NCBI GenBank assembly: GCA_938028765.1
Contig: CALIZF010000015.1
Span: 1 to 64,000 of the forward strand
Length of the DNA: 64,000 nt
From: an uncultured Paracoccaceae bacterium
Lineage (GTDB): Bacteria > Pseudomonadota > Alphaproteobacteria > Rhodobacterales > Rhodobacteraceae
Direction: 5' to 3'
Below the pieces are notes generated by a model. The model was not told the origin of the DNA. It was given only the letters and a program-made list of their open reading frames with translations, and ran no database searches. Shown here one piece after another: positions 1 through 9,400 of this stretch. Numbering within the stretch: position 1 is the first letter of the stretch; every line of letters starts with the position of its first letter. The translations under genes were made by a program, and so were the position numbers.

Positions 1-1
1 C

Positions 2-1345
2 GCGACCGCCCCGACGACCGATCCCGCGCCCGGCGACCTTCCACCGCCGGCAGCCGCAGAGGCCGAACCGGCCGCAGCCGCGGCCGAAGCGGCACCCCGA
101 ACCGCAGCGCCCGCCGCACCCGTCGAGGCCGCCGCAGCGCCCGAGACGCCCGCAGCAGGGGGCGAACCGCCCGGCCCGCCGCCCGCCGCCGCGGGTGCCG
201 GCCCGGTCGAGACGGCCGACCGGTCTCTTGCTGCCGAACCGTTCGACGAGATCTTCCTGCCCGCGCCCGACCCTGTCCCTGCGGTCGCGCCGGTCCCGGT
301 GCTCGCCCGGTCTGTCGCGGCCGCCGACGCGCCGCCGGGCGCCATCATGCCGCCGCCGCCGTTCGGCACCGTCTACCGCTTCGATGCCGAGGGCCGGATC
401 GTCGCGACGCCCGAGGGCGTGCTGACGCCCGACGGGGTCCGTCTCGTCGCCGGCCGACCGCCGCGGGTGCCGCCGCAACGACCGGGCGGACCGGCTGCCG
501 AGGCCGCCGCCGCGCCGCTGGCCGTCGCCGGTCCCGAGACCGCCGGGGAAACCGCCGCCGCGCCGATCGCGCCCGCCCCGGCCGCAGCCGCATCGACGGC
601 CGGCATCCTGCCGGCGCCCGCCGCGGCCCCTGCCGCGCCTCCGGCCGAGACCGCCGCCGAACCGGACCCGAGGCTGGCCGGCGCCCGGCCGCGCGCGCGG
701 CCGGCCCCGGCGGTGCCGACGGCCGTCGCACCGGCGCAACAGGCATCCGATCCCGCTGTGGTGCAGGAGGACGGCGCGCTGGAACCCGCCGCGCCGCCGG
801 GCGGCGTGGCGATCGCCAGCCTGCGCCCGCGCGAACGGATTGGGTCCGTGGTTGCTGCGGCTGCCGCGTTGCCGCCCGAACCCGCGGACGAGGAAAGCCC
901 GCTGGCTGTTGCGATCTCGCGCAAACCGGCGGCGCGGCCCGCGGGCCTCGTGCTGGCCTCGGCCGCGGCGCCGCGGGGGGCATCCGCGGCGGCGCCCGTA
1001 TCGCGCGCGCCGGCCGCACCGCAGGCACAGCCCGATACCGATGTGCCCGAGGACGACGGCGAACCCGAGGTCGCCCGCGCCGCCGCGCCGGCAATCCCCA
1101 CCAGCGCCTCGGTTGCGCGGCAGGCGACGATTGTCCGCGCGCTGAACCTCAACCGGCTGAACCTGATCGGCGTCTACGGCACGGCGAACAACCGCCATGC
1201 GATGGTGCGGTTGCCCGGCGGCGGGTTTCAGCGCGTGAAGGTTGGCGACCGGCTCGATGGCGGGCAGGTCACGGCCATCGGGGCGAGCGAGATCCGCTAT
1301 TCCAAGGGCGGCCGGACGGTGACGTTGGCGCTGCCCAACGGCTGA
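2..1345 (+). CDS. Pro/Ala-rich protein with C-terminal PilP/GspC-like domain (5' partial)
   Basis: The reading frame is open from the left edge, so the start lies outside the window; 447 residues are visible. Most of it is low-complexity Ala/Pro sequence, which would span a periplasm or act as an unstructured linker. Only about the last 75 residues look folded: 'LNLIGVYGTANNRHAMVRLP' is followed by a 'VKVGDRLDGGQVTAIG' segment and 'RTVTLALPNG'. That resembles the small beta domain of PilP and the HR domain of GspC. In Rhodobacterales such proteins are often misnamed translation initiation factor IF-2 because of their composition. Function is unknown; an envelope role is inference from the C-terminal domain. 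Confidence 0.75.
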   Translation, partial: ATAPTTDPAPGDLPPPAAAEAEPAAAAAEAAPRTAAPAAPVEAAAAPETPAAGGEPPGPPPAAAGAGPVETADRSLAAEPFDEIFLPAPDPVPAVAPVPVLARSVAAADAPPGAIMPPPPFGTVYRFDAEGRIVATPEGVLTPDGVRLVAGRPPRVPPQRPGGPAAEAAAAPLAVAGPETAGETAAAPIAPAPAAAASTAGILPAPAAAPAAPPAETAAEPDPRLAGARPRARPAPAVPTAVAPAQQASDPAVVQEDGALEPAAPPGGVAIASLRPRERIGSVVAAAAALPPEPADEESPLAVAISRKPAARPAGLVLASAAAPRGASAAAPVSRAPAAPQAQPDTDVPEDDGEPEVARAAAPAIPTSASVARQATIVRALNLNRLNLIGVYGTANNRHAMVRLPGGGFQRVKVGDRLDGGQVTAIGASEIRYSKGGRTVTLALPNG

Positions 1346-1377
1346 CCGCGCCGCGCGGGCCGGGCGGCACAGAAGGT

Positions 1378-1400
1378 GGGGGGCGCCTGCGACGCCCCCC
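1378..1400. terminator. GC-rich hairpin between the convergent first gene and hpd
   Basis: An 8-bp perfect stem (GGGGGGCG / CGCCCCCC) with a 7-nt loop lies between two convergent stop codons. There is no T tract on either side, so intrinsic termination is uncertain, but position and symmetry fit a bidirectional terminator. Confidence 0.4.
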
Positions 1401-1444
1401 GCCCCTCCTCCCGGACTTAGGTCGGGCTCTTCGGCACTGCCGGA

Positions 1445-2551
1445 TCACCGCGCGGCGAGCACGCCCCGTTCGATCTGATCCTGCTCGATCGACTCGAAGA
1501 GGGCCCGGAAATTGCCCTCGCCGAAGCCGTCGTCGCCTTTTCGCTGGATGAACTCGAAGAAGATCGGGCCGATCACGGTCCTGGAGAAGATCTGCAAGAG
1601 GATCCGCGTCTCGCCCCCGTCCAGCACGCCCTCGCCGTCGATCAGGATGCCGTGCTTCATCATCCGGTCCAGCGGCTCTTCATGGCCGACGACGCGGTTC
1701 TTTGACATGGCATAGTAGGCCGCAGGCGGCTTCGGCATGAACTTCAGCCCGCGTTCCGCGATGGCATCGGTCGCGGCATAGATGTCATGCGCGCCGACGG
1801 CGATGTGCTGGATCCCCTCGCCGTTGTAGCGGCGCAGGTATTCGACGATCTGTCCGTTGTCGCTGCGGTCCTCGTTGATCGGGATGCGGATGCGCCCGCA
1901 GGGCGAGGTCAGGGCACGGCTGAAGAGGCCGGTGAACTTGCCTTCGATGTCGAAGAAGCGGATCTCGCGGAAGCCGAAGGTATCGCCGTAAAAGCGGAAC
2001 CAGACATCCATGTTGCCGCGGTGGACGTTGTGGGTGAGATGGTCGAGATAGTGGAAGCCGACGCCGTAGGGCTTGGCCTCGGCCACGAACTCGAACTCGG
2101 CATCGTAGGGCGCGGTTTTCGGGTGGCCCTCGCCGTAGCGGTCGGCGAAGTAGATCAGGCTGCCGCCGATGCCGACGATCGCAGGCAGATCCATCACCTT
2201 GCCCGGGCCCTCGTATGGCGTGGCGCCCCGCTCGACCGCATGGGCGAAGGCATGCGCCGCATCCACCACGCGCCAGCACATCGACGGGGCGCAGGGGCCG
2301 TGTTCGTCGATGAAGGCCGCGGCATGGGTGCCGGGTTCGGCATTCAGCACATAGGTGATGTCGCCCTGCTGCCACAGCTCGACCGCCTTCGTGCGGTGGC
2401 GGGCAGTCAGCGTATAGCCCATCATGGCGAAGAGGTCGCGCAGCTTCTGTGGCTCGGGATGGGCGAACTCGACGAACTCGAAACCGTCGGTGCCGGCAGG
2501 GTTCTGCGGCGTGATGGTCGCGCGGGGCGCGGTATGCGGGAAGGGGCCCAT
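1445..2551 (-). CDS. hpd: 4-hydroxyphenylpyruvate dioxygenase
   Basis: Converts 4-hydroxyphenylpyruvate to homogentisate, the second step of tyrosine catabolism, using Fe(II). The 368-residue length is normal. The facial triad is visible: His171 (in LDHLTHNV), His249 (in GEGIQHIAV) and Glu333 (in FFEFIQRKG). The N-terminal half carries the non-catalytic VOC domain. I chose the second ATG (2551) because AGGAG abuts the upstream in-frame ATG at 2557, leaving no spacer, but sits 6 nt before 2551. It is divergent from an Lrp-type regulator that probably controls it; no other homogentisate-pathway gene is adjacent. Some family members act on other 2-oxo acids, but the context and motifs support HPPD. 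Confidence 0.96.
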   Translation of the reverse strand: MGPFPHTAPRATITPQNPAGTDGFEFVEFAHPEPQKLRDLFAMMGYTLTARHRTKAVELWQQGDITYVLNAEPGTHAAAFIDEHGPCAPSMCWRVVDAAHAFAHAVERGATPYEGPGKVMDLPAIVGIGGSLIYFADRYGEGHPKTAPYDAEFEFVAEAKPYGVGFHYLDHLTHNVHRGNMDVWFRFYGDTFGFREIRFFDIEGKFTGLFSRALTSPCGRIRIPINEDRSDNGQIVEYLRRYNGEGIQHIAVGAHDIYAATDAIAERGLKFMPKPPAAYYAMSKNRVVGHEEPLDRMMKHGILIDGEGVLDGGETRILLQIFSRTVIGPIFFEFIQRKGDDGFGEGNFRALFESIEQDQIERGVLAAR

Positions 2552-2685
2552 CGTCATCTCCTGTTCGCGTGATGGGAAAAGTCTGCTGCAAGGTGCTTGA
2601 AAACGGCGCGCGTTCTGTGACCGGATGTGGCATCCTGGCGCGGGGAATCCGCGCGTTGCGCGGCAGGGATGCAGGAAATCCGCAG

Positions 2686-3141
2686 ATGCTGGATGAGACC
2701 GATTCGCGTCTTCTGACCGAGCTGCAGAAGGACGCGACGCTGACGGCCGAGGCCCTGGGCGCGCGGCTGAACCTGTCGGCCAGCCAGGCCGGGCGCCGCC
2801 GCCAGCGGCTGGAGGCCGAGGGCTATATCACCGGCTATGCCGCGCGGGTGAACCCGGCGCGCATCGGCCTGACGGTGCAGGCCTTCGTGCAGGTGCAGAT
2901 GGCCAGCCACGCGCCCGAAGGCGCGCGCAGCTTCGCGTCGCTGGTCGTCGCGCGGCCCGAGATCATCAGCGCCTGGACCCTGACCGGCGAGGCGGATTAC
3001 CTCCTGCGTGTCTGGTGCCGCGACCTTGCGGGCCTGAACAGCCTGATCCACCAGGTGCTGCTGCCGCACCCGGCGGTTGCGCGCGTGCAGAGCCAGATCG
3101 TGATGGATCAGCTCAAGGCCGACGCTGCCCTGCCGGTCTGA
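2686..3141 (+). CDS. Lrp/AsnC-family transcriptional regulator
   Basis: A 151-residue regulator with an N-terminal winged helix-turn-helix starting at 'MLDETDSRLLTELQKDATLT' and a C-terminal RAM/ligand-binding domain ('ISAWTLTGEADYLLRVWCRD'). The frame is open 39 codons further upstream, but the ATG at 2686 has AGGAAA 8 nt before it and begins exactly where family members begin. It is divergent from hpd across about 130 bp, the usual arrangement for an Lrp-type activator or repressor of amino-acid catabolism, so control of hpd is inferred. Its 3' end overlaps the convergent antiporter gene by 34 bp. Confidence 0.93.
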   Translation: MLDETDSRLLTELQKDATLTAEALGARLNLSASQAGRRRQRLEAEGYITGYAARVNPARIGLTVQAFVQVQMASHAPEGARSFASLVVARPEIISAWTLTGEADYLLRVWCRDLAGLNSLIHQVLLPHPAVARVQSQIVMDQLKADAALPV

Positions 3142-4793
3142 GCCGGGTCGGTCAGACGCTCGACCGCGAAATCGGCCGCGTCGTCGAAGGGGCTGAGGAC
3201 CAGCCCCGCACCGCGTGCCTCGAGCAGGGGCGCATCTTCGGCCCTCGCCACCGACAGGACGATCCGGCCGGTGTAGCCTGCCGATTTCAGGCCCTCCAGC
3301 AGAGCCAGCTGCGGGTTCGCTTCGGTCAGCGGCCCGCGGTCGCGGCTGACGGCCGAGATCACGGCGCGCGTCCCCTCGAGCGGCAGGTGGGCGGTGAACT
3401 CGGGGTCGGTCGCATCGCCGAACCGGGCATCGAGCCCGCGTGCCCGCCAGTCCGCCACCGCCTCGGGGTCGAAATCGACGCCAAGCACGCGGAACCCGCG
3501 CGCGCGCAGCCCCTCGCCGATCCGCGTCCCGTAGCGGCCTAGGCCGAAGATCACATGATCGTAGGGCCGCTCGGGTGCGGGGGCCTCGGCCTCGCGGAAG
3601 GGATCGCGTCGTTCGAAGAAGCCCAGCACGGGCTCGCACCATGCGTAGAGGTGATGCGACCAGGTGATCATGTAGACCGACACCGCGATCGTCACGAGGC
3701 CGACCAGGGTCACAAGGCCCAGGGCCTCGGGCTCGACGTGCCCGATGCTCACGCCCATGGCCATGAAGATCAGACTGAATTCCGAGATCTGGGCGACCGT
3801 CAGCCCGGCGAGGAACCCGGTCCGCTTGCGGTAGCCCATGTAACCCATGATCGCCAGCACGATCAGCGGGTTGCCGATCAGCACGAACAACGACAGCACA
3901 AGCGCCGGAACGATCTGCCCGCTGACGGACGAAAGGCCGAGCCCGGCCCCGAGGTGGATGAAGAAGAACAGAAGAAGGAAGTCGCGCAAGGACGCCAGCC
4001 GCGATCCGATCGCCTCGCGGTAGGGCGTCGAGGCCAGCGACACGCCGGCCAGAAGCCCGCCCAGCTCCTTGCCGAAGCCGATCGCATCGCCGGCCGCGGC
4101 AAGGCCCGCCGCCCAGCCCACGGCGAAGACGACGAGAAGCTCGGGCGACCGCGCGATCCGGCCCAGCAGCGGGTCGGCGACATAGCGGATGAACAGCGCA
4201 ACGAGGCCCACCATCACCAGCCCGCCCGCCAGCACCGCGAGAATGTCGATCAGACCCGCCCCCTCGTCTGCAGCACCCACGCCGATGGCCGAGAGGACCA
4301 CCATGGCGAGGACCACGAAGATGTCCTGCACGATCAGGAAGCCAAGTGCGATCCGGCCGTGCAGCGACTGGATTTCCTGCTTATCCGACAGCAGCTTGAC
4401 GATGATGATGGTGGACGAGAACGTCAGCGCCACGGCGATGTAGAGTGCCGTCGTCGTATCGATCCCCAGCATCAGGCACAGAACGAAGCCGACGGCGGCG
4501 GTGAAGCCGACCTGCCCGAGGCCGGTTGCCACGGCGACCTTCCCGAGGCTCTTCACCAGCCCGACGTCCAGCTTGAGGCCGACAAGGAACAGAAGGACCG
4601 CGATCGAGATCTGGCTGAGCGTCTCGATGAAGGCGGTGGCCGAAACGATGCCCAGCACGTCCGGGCCGGCCAGCACACCCACGGCGATGAAGGCCACGAT
4701 CAGCGGCTGGCGCAGCACCAGCCCCACGAACCCTACAAGAGCGGCCAGAAGGACGAGAGCGGCGATCTCGTAAAAGGCGCTAGCGAAGGCCAT
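3108..4793 (-). CDS. Kef/CPA2-type cation:proton antiporter with RCK (TrkA-N) domain
   Basis: A 561-residue inner-membrane protein. The N-terminal two thirds form about 12-13 hydrophobic helices of a Na+/H+ exchanger fold, with 'FSSTIIIVKLLSDKQEIQS' and 'LGFLIVQDIFVVLAM' typical of CPA2 transporters. After residue ~400 comes a Rossmann TrkA-N domain starting at 'HVIFGLGRYGTRIGEGL' (GxGxxG) with an acidic strand end 'VLGVDFDPE'. This architecture is that of KefB/KefC/YbaL: K+ (or Na+) efflux in exchange for H+, gated by nucleotide or glutathione. No KefF/KefG ancillary gene is adjacent, so a YbaL-like protein is more likely than a true glutathione-gated KefB. Single-gene unit, convergent with the Lrp gene. 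Confidence 0.93.
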   Translation of the reverse strand: MAFASAFYEIAALVLLAALVGFVGLVLRQPLIVAFIAVGVLAGPDVLGIVSATAFIETLSQISIAVLLFLVGLKLDVGLVKSLGKVAVATGLGQVGFTAAVGFVLCLMLGIDTTTALYIAVALTFSSTIIIVKLLSDKQEIQSLHGRIALGFLIVQDIFVVLAMVVLSAIGVGAADEGAGLIDILAVLAGGLVMVGLVALFIRYVADPLLGRIARSPELLVVFAVGWAAGLAAAGDAIGFGKELGGLLAGVSLASTPYREAIGSRLASLRDFLLLFFFIHLGAGLGLSSVSGQIVPALVLSLFVLIGNPLIVLAIMGYMGYRKRTGFLAGLTVAQISEFSLIFMAMGVSIGHVEPEALGLVTLVGLVTIAVSVYMITWSHHLYAWCEPVLGFFERRDPFREAEAPAPERPYDHVIFGLGRYGTRIGEGLRARGFRVLGVDFDPEAVADWRARGLDARFGDATDPEFTAHLPLEGTRAVISAVSRDRGPLTEANPQLALLEGLKSAGYTGRIVLSVARAEDAPLLEARGAGLVLSPFDDAADFAVERLTDPAQTGRAASALS

Positions 4794-4860
4794 CCTCGGT
4801 TCCCGGTTGCCCGGGCAGGCTAGCCGCGCTGCGGCAGGAAGGCAACAGACGGCAGCGCCG

Positions 4861-4894
4861 CAAGGGAAAGGGCCGCAGGAAACGCCTGCGGCCC
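4861..4894 (-). terminator. Intrinsic terminator downstream of carD
   Basis: A perfect 10-bp stem (4870-4879 with 4885-4894) and 5-nt loop are followed on the minus strand by TTTCCCTT. It lies just past the carD stop, on the carD strand, as a rho-independent terminator should. Confidence 0.8.
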
Positions 4895-4919
4895 CGGTTC
4901 CGTGACGCCCGGCGGGGTA

Positions 4920-5429
4920 TCAGGCCGCGCGGCCCACCAGCACGGCGTCAACCTGCCGCGCCGCGCCCGCCTCGTCGGTGCCCGAGACTGCGGCAACCTC
5001 GCGCGTCAGCCGTTCGAGGGCGGCCTCGTAAAGCTGCCGCTCGGAATAGCTCTGTTCGCGCTGGTCGTCGGCGCGATGCAGGTCGCGCACCACCTCGGCG
5101 ATCGACAGCAGATCGCCCGAATTGATCTTCTGCTCGTATTCCTGCGCCCGGCGCGACCACATGGCGCGCTTGACCCGTGCCTTGCCCTTCAGCGTTTCGA
5201 GCGCCTTCGACACGATGTCGGGCGACGACAGCTGGCGCATCCCGATCTCGGTCGCGCGGTGGGTGGGCACGCGCAGCGTCATCTTGTCTTTCTCGAACGA
5301 GATGACGAACAGTTCCAGCGTGAGGCCCGCGATCACCTGCTCCTCGATCGAGACGATCCGGCCGACGCCGTGCGCCGGATAGACCACGAAATCGTTGGGC
5401 CGGAATTCGGGCTTCTTGGTCTTGGTCAT
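4920..5429 (-). CDS. carD: CarD-family RNA polymerase-binding transcriptional regulator
   Basis: A 169-residue protein. The N-terminal CarD/TRCF-type Tudor-like domain ('FRPNDFVVYPAHGVGRIVSI') binds the RNA polymerase beta subunit; the helical C-terminal half ('KRAMWSRRAQEYEQKINSGD' region) binds the upstream edge of the promoter bubble. In Rhodobacter the protein activates the many promoters, including rRNA promoters, that lack T at -7. The ATG at 5429 was chosen over an upstream ATG at 5474 because GAGGA lies about 10 nt before it and the protein then begins like its homologues. It has its own promoter (5579-5607) and terminator. Confidence 0.95.
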   Translation of the reverse strand: MTKTKKPEFRPNDFVVYPAHGVGRIVSIEEQVIAGLTLELFVISFEKDKMTLRVPTHRATEIGMRQLSSPDIVSKALETLKGKARVKRAMWSRRAQEYEQKINSGDLLSIAEVVRDLHRADDQREQSYSERQLYEAALERLTREVAAVSGTDEAGAARQVDAVLVGRAA

Positions 5430-5522
5430 TCGGGTTTGTCCTCGCGTGGCAGCATTATTGCGGCGACAAGCCACCCGCCCGGCCCAGGCCGGTCAGCAGG
5501 TGGCACACACCGTCGGAACTAT

Positions 5523-5545
5523 CCCCCGGCTGGCAGAACCGGGGG
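5523..5545 (-). promoter_or_regulatory. Hairpin in the carD leader
   Basis: A 7-bp perfect stem CCCCCGG/CCGGGGG with a 9-nt loop sits inside the ~140-nt transcribed leader predicted for carD, about 95 nt before the start codon. No T tract follows. It may be the remnant terminator of fdxA or a leader element; the sequence alone does not decide. Confidence 0.4.
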
Positions 5546-5578
5546 GACTGGGAGGCGGATCAAGGTCATTGTTACAAG

Positions 5579-5607
5579 AGTATATCACACATGCGCCGCG
5601 ATTCCAA
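5579..5607 (-). promoter_or_regulatory. Predicted sigma-70-type promoter of carD
   Basis: On the minus strand TTGGAA (5607-5602) and TATACT (5584-5579) are separated by exactly 17 bp, in an otherwise GC-rich region. This is the best-matching promoter in the window and keeps a T at -7, unlike many promoters in this clade. Transcription would start about 140 nt before the carD ATG. Confidence 0.7.
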
Positions 5608-5688
5608 CGGCTGCGGCGGACCTGGAAGCCCGCTGCCGCGGCAAGGCCTTGCCGCAAGCCCGGCGGAAGGGGACGCGCGAACCGCGGT

Positions 5689-6027
5689 TCAGCCGCCGCT
5701 GCCGGGCGCCTCGGAAAAATACTGTTCCAGCTTGCCCGGCTGCCCGTCGCGCGCCTCGGCCTCGGGCAGCGGGTCCTTGCGGGTCGTGATGACCGGCCAG
5801 CGCAGCGCGTATTTCCGGTTGAACTCGACCCACTTCTCCATGTCCGGCTCGGTGTCCGGGCGGATCGCGTCCGCCGGGCATTCGGGTTCGCACACGCCGC
5901 AGTCGATGCACTCGTCCGGGTGGATCACCAACATGTTCTCGCCCTCGTAGAAACAGTCCACCGGGCAGACCTCGACGCAGTCGGTATACTTGCAGGCGAT
6001 GCAGTTCTCGGTGACGACGTAGGTCAT
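5689..6027 (-). CDS. fdxA: Seven-iron ferredoxin (3Fe-4S/4Fe-4S)
   Basis: A 112-residue soluble electron carrier. The first cluster motif is C9-x7-C17-x3-C21-P with an additional Cys12; the second is C40-x2-C43-x2-C46-x3-C50-P. The C-terminal extension ending in '[19 protein letters not shown]' is characteristic of the alphaproteobacterial FdxA type. I use the ATG at 6027, where the conserved 'MTYVVTENC' begins; the frame extends upstream to 6180 but would overlap the S4 gene without purpose. It lies between the S4-domain gene and carD in a conserved Rhodobacterales order. The redox partner is not visible here. Confidence 0.95.
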   Translation of the reverse strand: MTYVVTENCIACKYTDCVEVCPVDCFYEGENMLVIHPDECIDCGVCEPECPADAIRPDTEPDMEKWVEFNRKYALRWPVITTRKDPLPEAEARDGQPGKLEQYFSEAPGSGG

Positions 6028-6079
6028 GGACGGGCCTTGAGGTGGGCGACTGTCAGGGGAATTAGACTGGGGGCATGGA

Positions 6080-6406
6080 TCATTCAAGCGACGGCGACCC
6101 GTTCTGCCGCGGTGCGGCGTCAAGGTCGGCGTAAAGCGCCTGCGCCTCGGCCGCGGGCCCGCGTCGCGTTCCGGCGGCAAGGATGCGGACGACGCGGACG
6201 CGTCCGGCCTGCACGAAGGTCAGCGTGTCGCCTGGCCGCAGGCTGCGGCCGGGTCGGGTCACGCGGACGCCGTTGACACGGACCTGCCCGCTTTCCACCG
6301 CGGCCGCGGCCAGGCTGCGGGCGCGGAAGAAGCGCGCCTGCCACAGCCACCTGTCGAGGCGGATCGAGTCGTCGCCCGGCGGATCGTCGGCGGGCGGGCC
6401 GGCCAA
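6080..6406 (-). CDS. S4-domain RNA-binding protein, Hsp15-like
   Basis: A 108-residue protein consisting of one S4 RNA-binding domain ('[20 protein letters not shown]', '[19 protein letters not shown]') and a short tail. It resembles HslR/Hsp15, which binds free 50S subunits carrying a nascent chain and helps rescue stalled ribosomes. There is no ATG before the domain; the TTG at 6406 is the only early start codon and lies 3 nt after the stop of the helicase gene, so translation is probably coupled. No clear Shine-Dalgarno is seen. Association with the SUV3-like helicase suggests a shared RNA-metabolism role. Confidence 0.88.
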   Translation of the reverse strand: MAGPPADDPPGDDSIRLDRWLWQARFFRARSLAAAAVESGQVRVNGVRVTRPGRSLRPGDTLTFVQAGRVRVVRILAAGTRRGPAAEAQALYADLDAAPRQNGSPSLE

Positions 6407-6409
6407 GCG

Positions 6410-9400
6410 TCAGAACCGGTCGCGCAGCGCGGCGAGCACGGCGAAGGGGCTGTCGGGATCGATCTTGCCCTCGCGCGGGGGGCGCGCCTCGACGCGGACG
6501 GGGTCGGCCGAACGCCGAGCGCCCTTGCCCTGCCCGCCGCCCTTGCCTTGCCCGCCCTTCGCGTGCACGCCGCGGGCGTGATCGCCCCGGGCCTGACCGC
6601 CGCGCGCGGCCCGGTCGCCTTCCCCGGCGGCATCGGCGGCGCCGGTGGTCCCGGGTGCCGCGGCGGGCCGGCCGGCGCGCGGCGGGCGGTCGGCCTGGTC
6701 CTGCGGCCGGCGGTTGCCGTCGCGCGGCCGGCCGTCCGCGGGCTGGCCGTCGCGGTGGGGACGGTCGGGTTGCTGCCCCTCGCGGCGGGGCCCGCGGTCG
6801 CCGCGCGGCTGACCCTGCCGCTGACCCTGCCGCTGACCCTCGGGCTGGCGGTCGCGCTGGCCCTGCCCGTCGCGCGCCGGGTCGCGCCGCCGTTCGCCCC
6901 CGCGCGGGCGCGGTGCCCAGGTGAAGGTGAAGAAGGTCTCAAGCGCGACCGGGGCGGACGGGTTGGGCGCAGGTTCGCCGGAAGCGGCAGTCTCGTGACC
7001 TTCGACCGGCTGCGACGCTTCGGCGGCCGCACCCGCGGGCTGCGTGTGGTCGCCGGGCCCGGCCTCGGCGGGTGCGGCGGCCGGGGGGGCCGTTTCGGCG
7101 CGGGCCTTCGGCCGCTCGCCCTGCTCGGCACGGTAGCCGAGGCCGGCCATCAGGTCGGCGAACTGCACCAGAGAAAGGCCGGTGATCGACAGCATCTCGG
7201 GCGCGGCCTCGAACCCGGCACGGCTGTCCTTCGCGCGAATCATGTCGGCCAGCCGTTCCAGCATGTCGATGCGGATGGCGCGGCTGCCCGCCGGATGGTA
7301 GCCCGCGAGCGTGTAGTGCCCCGCCGGCACCTCGGGCAGGTTCGGGATGGTGACGAGGCCCGGCGGCGGGCTTTCGGGGAACTCGTCGAGCCCATGCCAG
7401 AGCGACCACAGCACCATCCGCAGGCGCGTCGGGGCCGGCTTCAGCAGGGCGGGCAGGAAGATCGTATACTGACCGAAGCGGATGCCGTGCTTGCGCAGCA
7501 TCCCGCGCGCGTCCTGGTCGAGGGCCTTCACGTCCTCGGCGACCCGGTCGCGCGGCAGCACGCCCATGGCCTCGACTAGGCGGAAGGCGACGCCGCGGGC
7601 AAGGCCCGTCAGCGTCTCGTCCCGCGCCAGCGCATGCAGCGGCTCAAACAGCGCGGCCACCTTGCGGTCGATGAAGTGCTGGAGGCGCCGGCGCACCTTG
7701 TCTGCCACAGCCTCGCCCGCGTCCTCGTCCACGAAGGCCTCGACCGCGGGGCGCAGGGCGTCGGCGCCCTTGACCAGCTTGCCTACGGCGACGGTGCCCC
7801 ACATCAGGCCGCCCTGTTCGGTGTAGTCGAACTCGGTGTCGGGGGCATTGTAGAACCGGTCCGCCCGCAGGGCCAATTCGGGGCGCAGCGCCTCGGCGGC
7901 CGCCTGGCGCAGGGTGCGCAGCCCCTCTGGCCCCGCCGCCTTGTCGATCTGGAAGCGAAAACCGTTCAGCCGGCCGACGAACTCGCCCTCGACCGTCACC
8001 TCACCCTCGGGGTTAACCTCGGCCACGAGGCTCTCCTTCATCTTGAGCCGGCGCATCAGGACACTCGTGCGCCGGTCCACGAACCGCTGCGTCAGGCGGG
8101 CATGCAGCGCGTCCGACAGCCGGTCTTCTACCGCGCGGGTTTCCTCGCGCCAATGGGTTTCATCGCCGGTCCAGCCGCGCCGCTGCGCGATGTAGGTCCA
8201 GGTGCGGATGTAGGCGACCCGCTTCGAGATCGCGTCGATGTCGCCGTCGGCGCGGTCGATCCGGGCGATGTTGCGCGCCAGCCAGTCGTCGGGGATCGGG
8301 TTGCCGTCCTTCAGAAACCCGAAGATGCGCGCGAGAAGGCCCGCGTGTTCCTGCGCCGAGATGCCGCGGAAGTCGGGGATGCGGCAGACGTCCCACAGCA
8401 GGCGCACCTGCGCGGGCCCCGACAGCGCATCGCGCACCTCTGCGGTGTCGGCCAGCGCCTTCAGCGCCATCAGGTCGTCACCGTCGCGGGCGCGGGTCAG
8501 CCAGTCGTTCGTGGTCTGGTGTTCGAGGCTGGCGATCAGGCGGTCCACGCTGCCGAACTCCAGCGCCGCGTTGCGCCAGTGCAGCTTGCGCACGGGCAGG
8601 AAGCGGTGGCCCTCGATGGCCTCGATCGTCTCCTCGTCGAGGGGACGGGCCTCGCCGGTGACGCCGAAGGTGCCGGGCGCCGTGTGCCGCCCGGCCCGCC
8701 CGGCGATCTGCGCCAGCTCCTGCGGGGTGAGGGCGCGCATCCGCCGCCCGTCGAACTTCGCGGTGGACGAGAAGGCGACATGCCGGATGTCGAGGTTCAG
8801 CCCCATCCCGATGGCGTCGGTCGCCACGAGATAGTCCACGTCGCCGTTCTGGTAGAGCGCCACCTGCGCGTTGCGCGTCCGCGGCGACAGCGCGCCCATC
8901 ACCACCGCGCAGCCGCCCTTCTGCCGCCGGATCAGTTCCGCGATGGCATAGACGTTCTCGACCGAGAACCCGACGATGGCCGAGCGCGCGGGCATCCGGC
9001 TGAGCTTCTTCGACCCCGACCAGGTCAGCGCCGACAGGCGCGGCCGGGTGATGAAGGTGACGCCCGGCACCAGCGCCGCGATGGCCGCGCGCATCGTGTC
9101 CGACCCCAAGAGCAGCGTCTCGTGCAGGCCGCGGGCACGCAGCAGACGGTCGGTGAACACATGCCCCCGCTCGGGGTCGGCGCAGAGCTGGATTTCGTCC
9201 ACAGCGACGAAATCGGCGCCGATTTCCTGCGGCATCGCCTCGGTCGTGCAGACCCAGTAGGCGGTGCGGTCGGGCACGATGCGTTCTTCGCCGGTGACCA
9301 GCGCGACCACCGATGGGCCGCGCGCGGCCACGATCCGGTCATACACCTCGCGCGCCAGAAGCCGCAGCGGCAGGCCGATCACCCCGGTCCGGTGCGCCAG

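Noticed and set aside
2589-2599. CAAG-GTG-CTTG dyad as Lrp operator in the hpd gap
   Set aside because: Only four base pairs; such dyads arise by chance and no second copy supports it.
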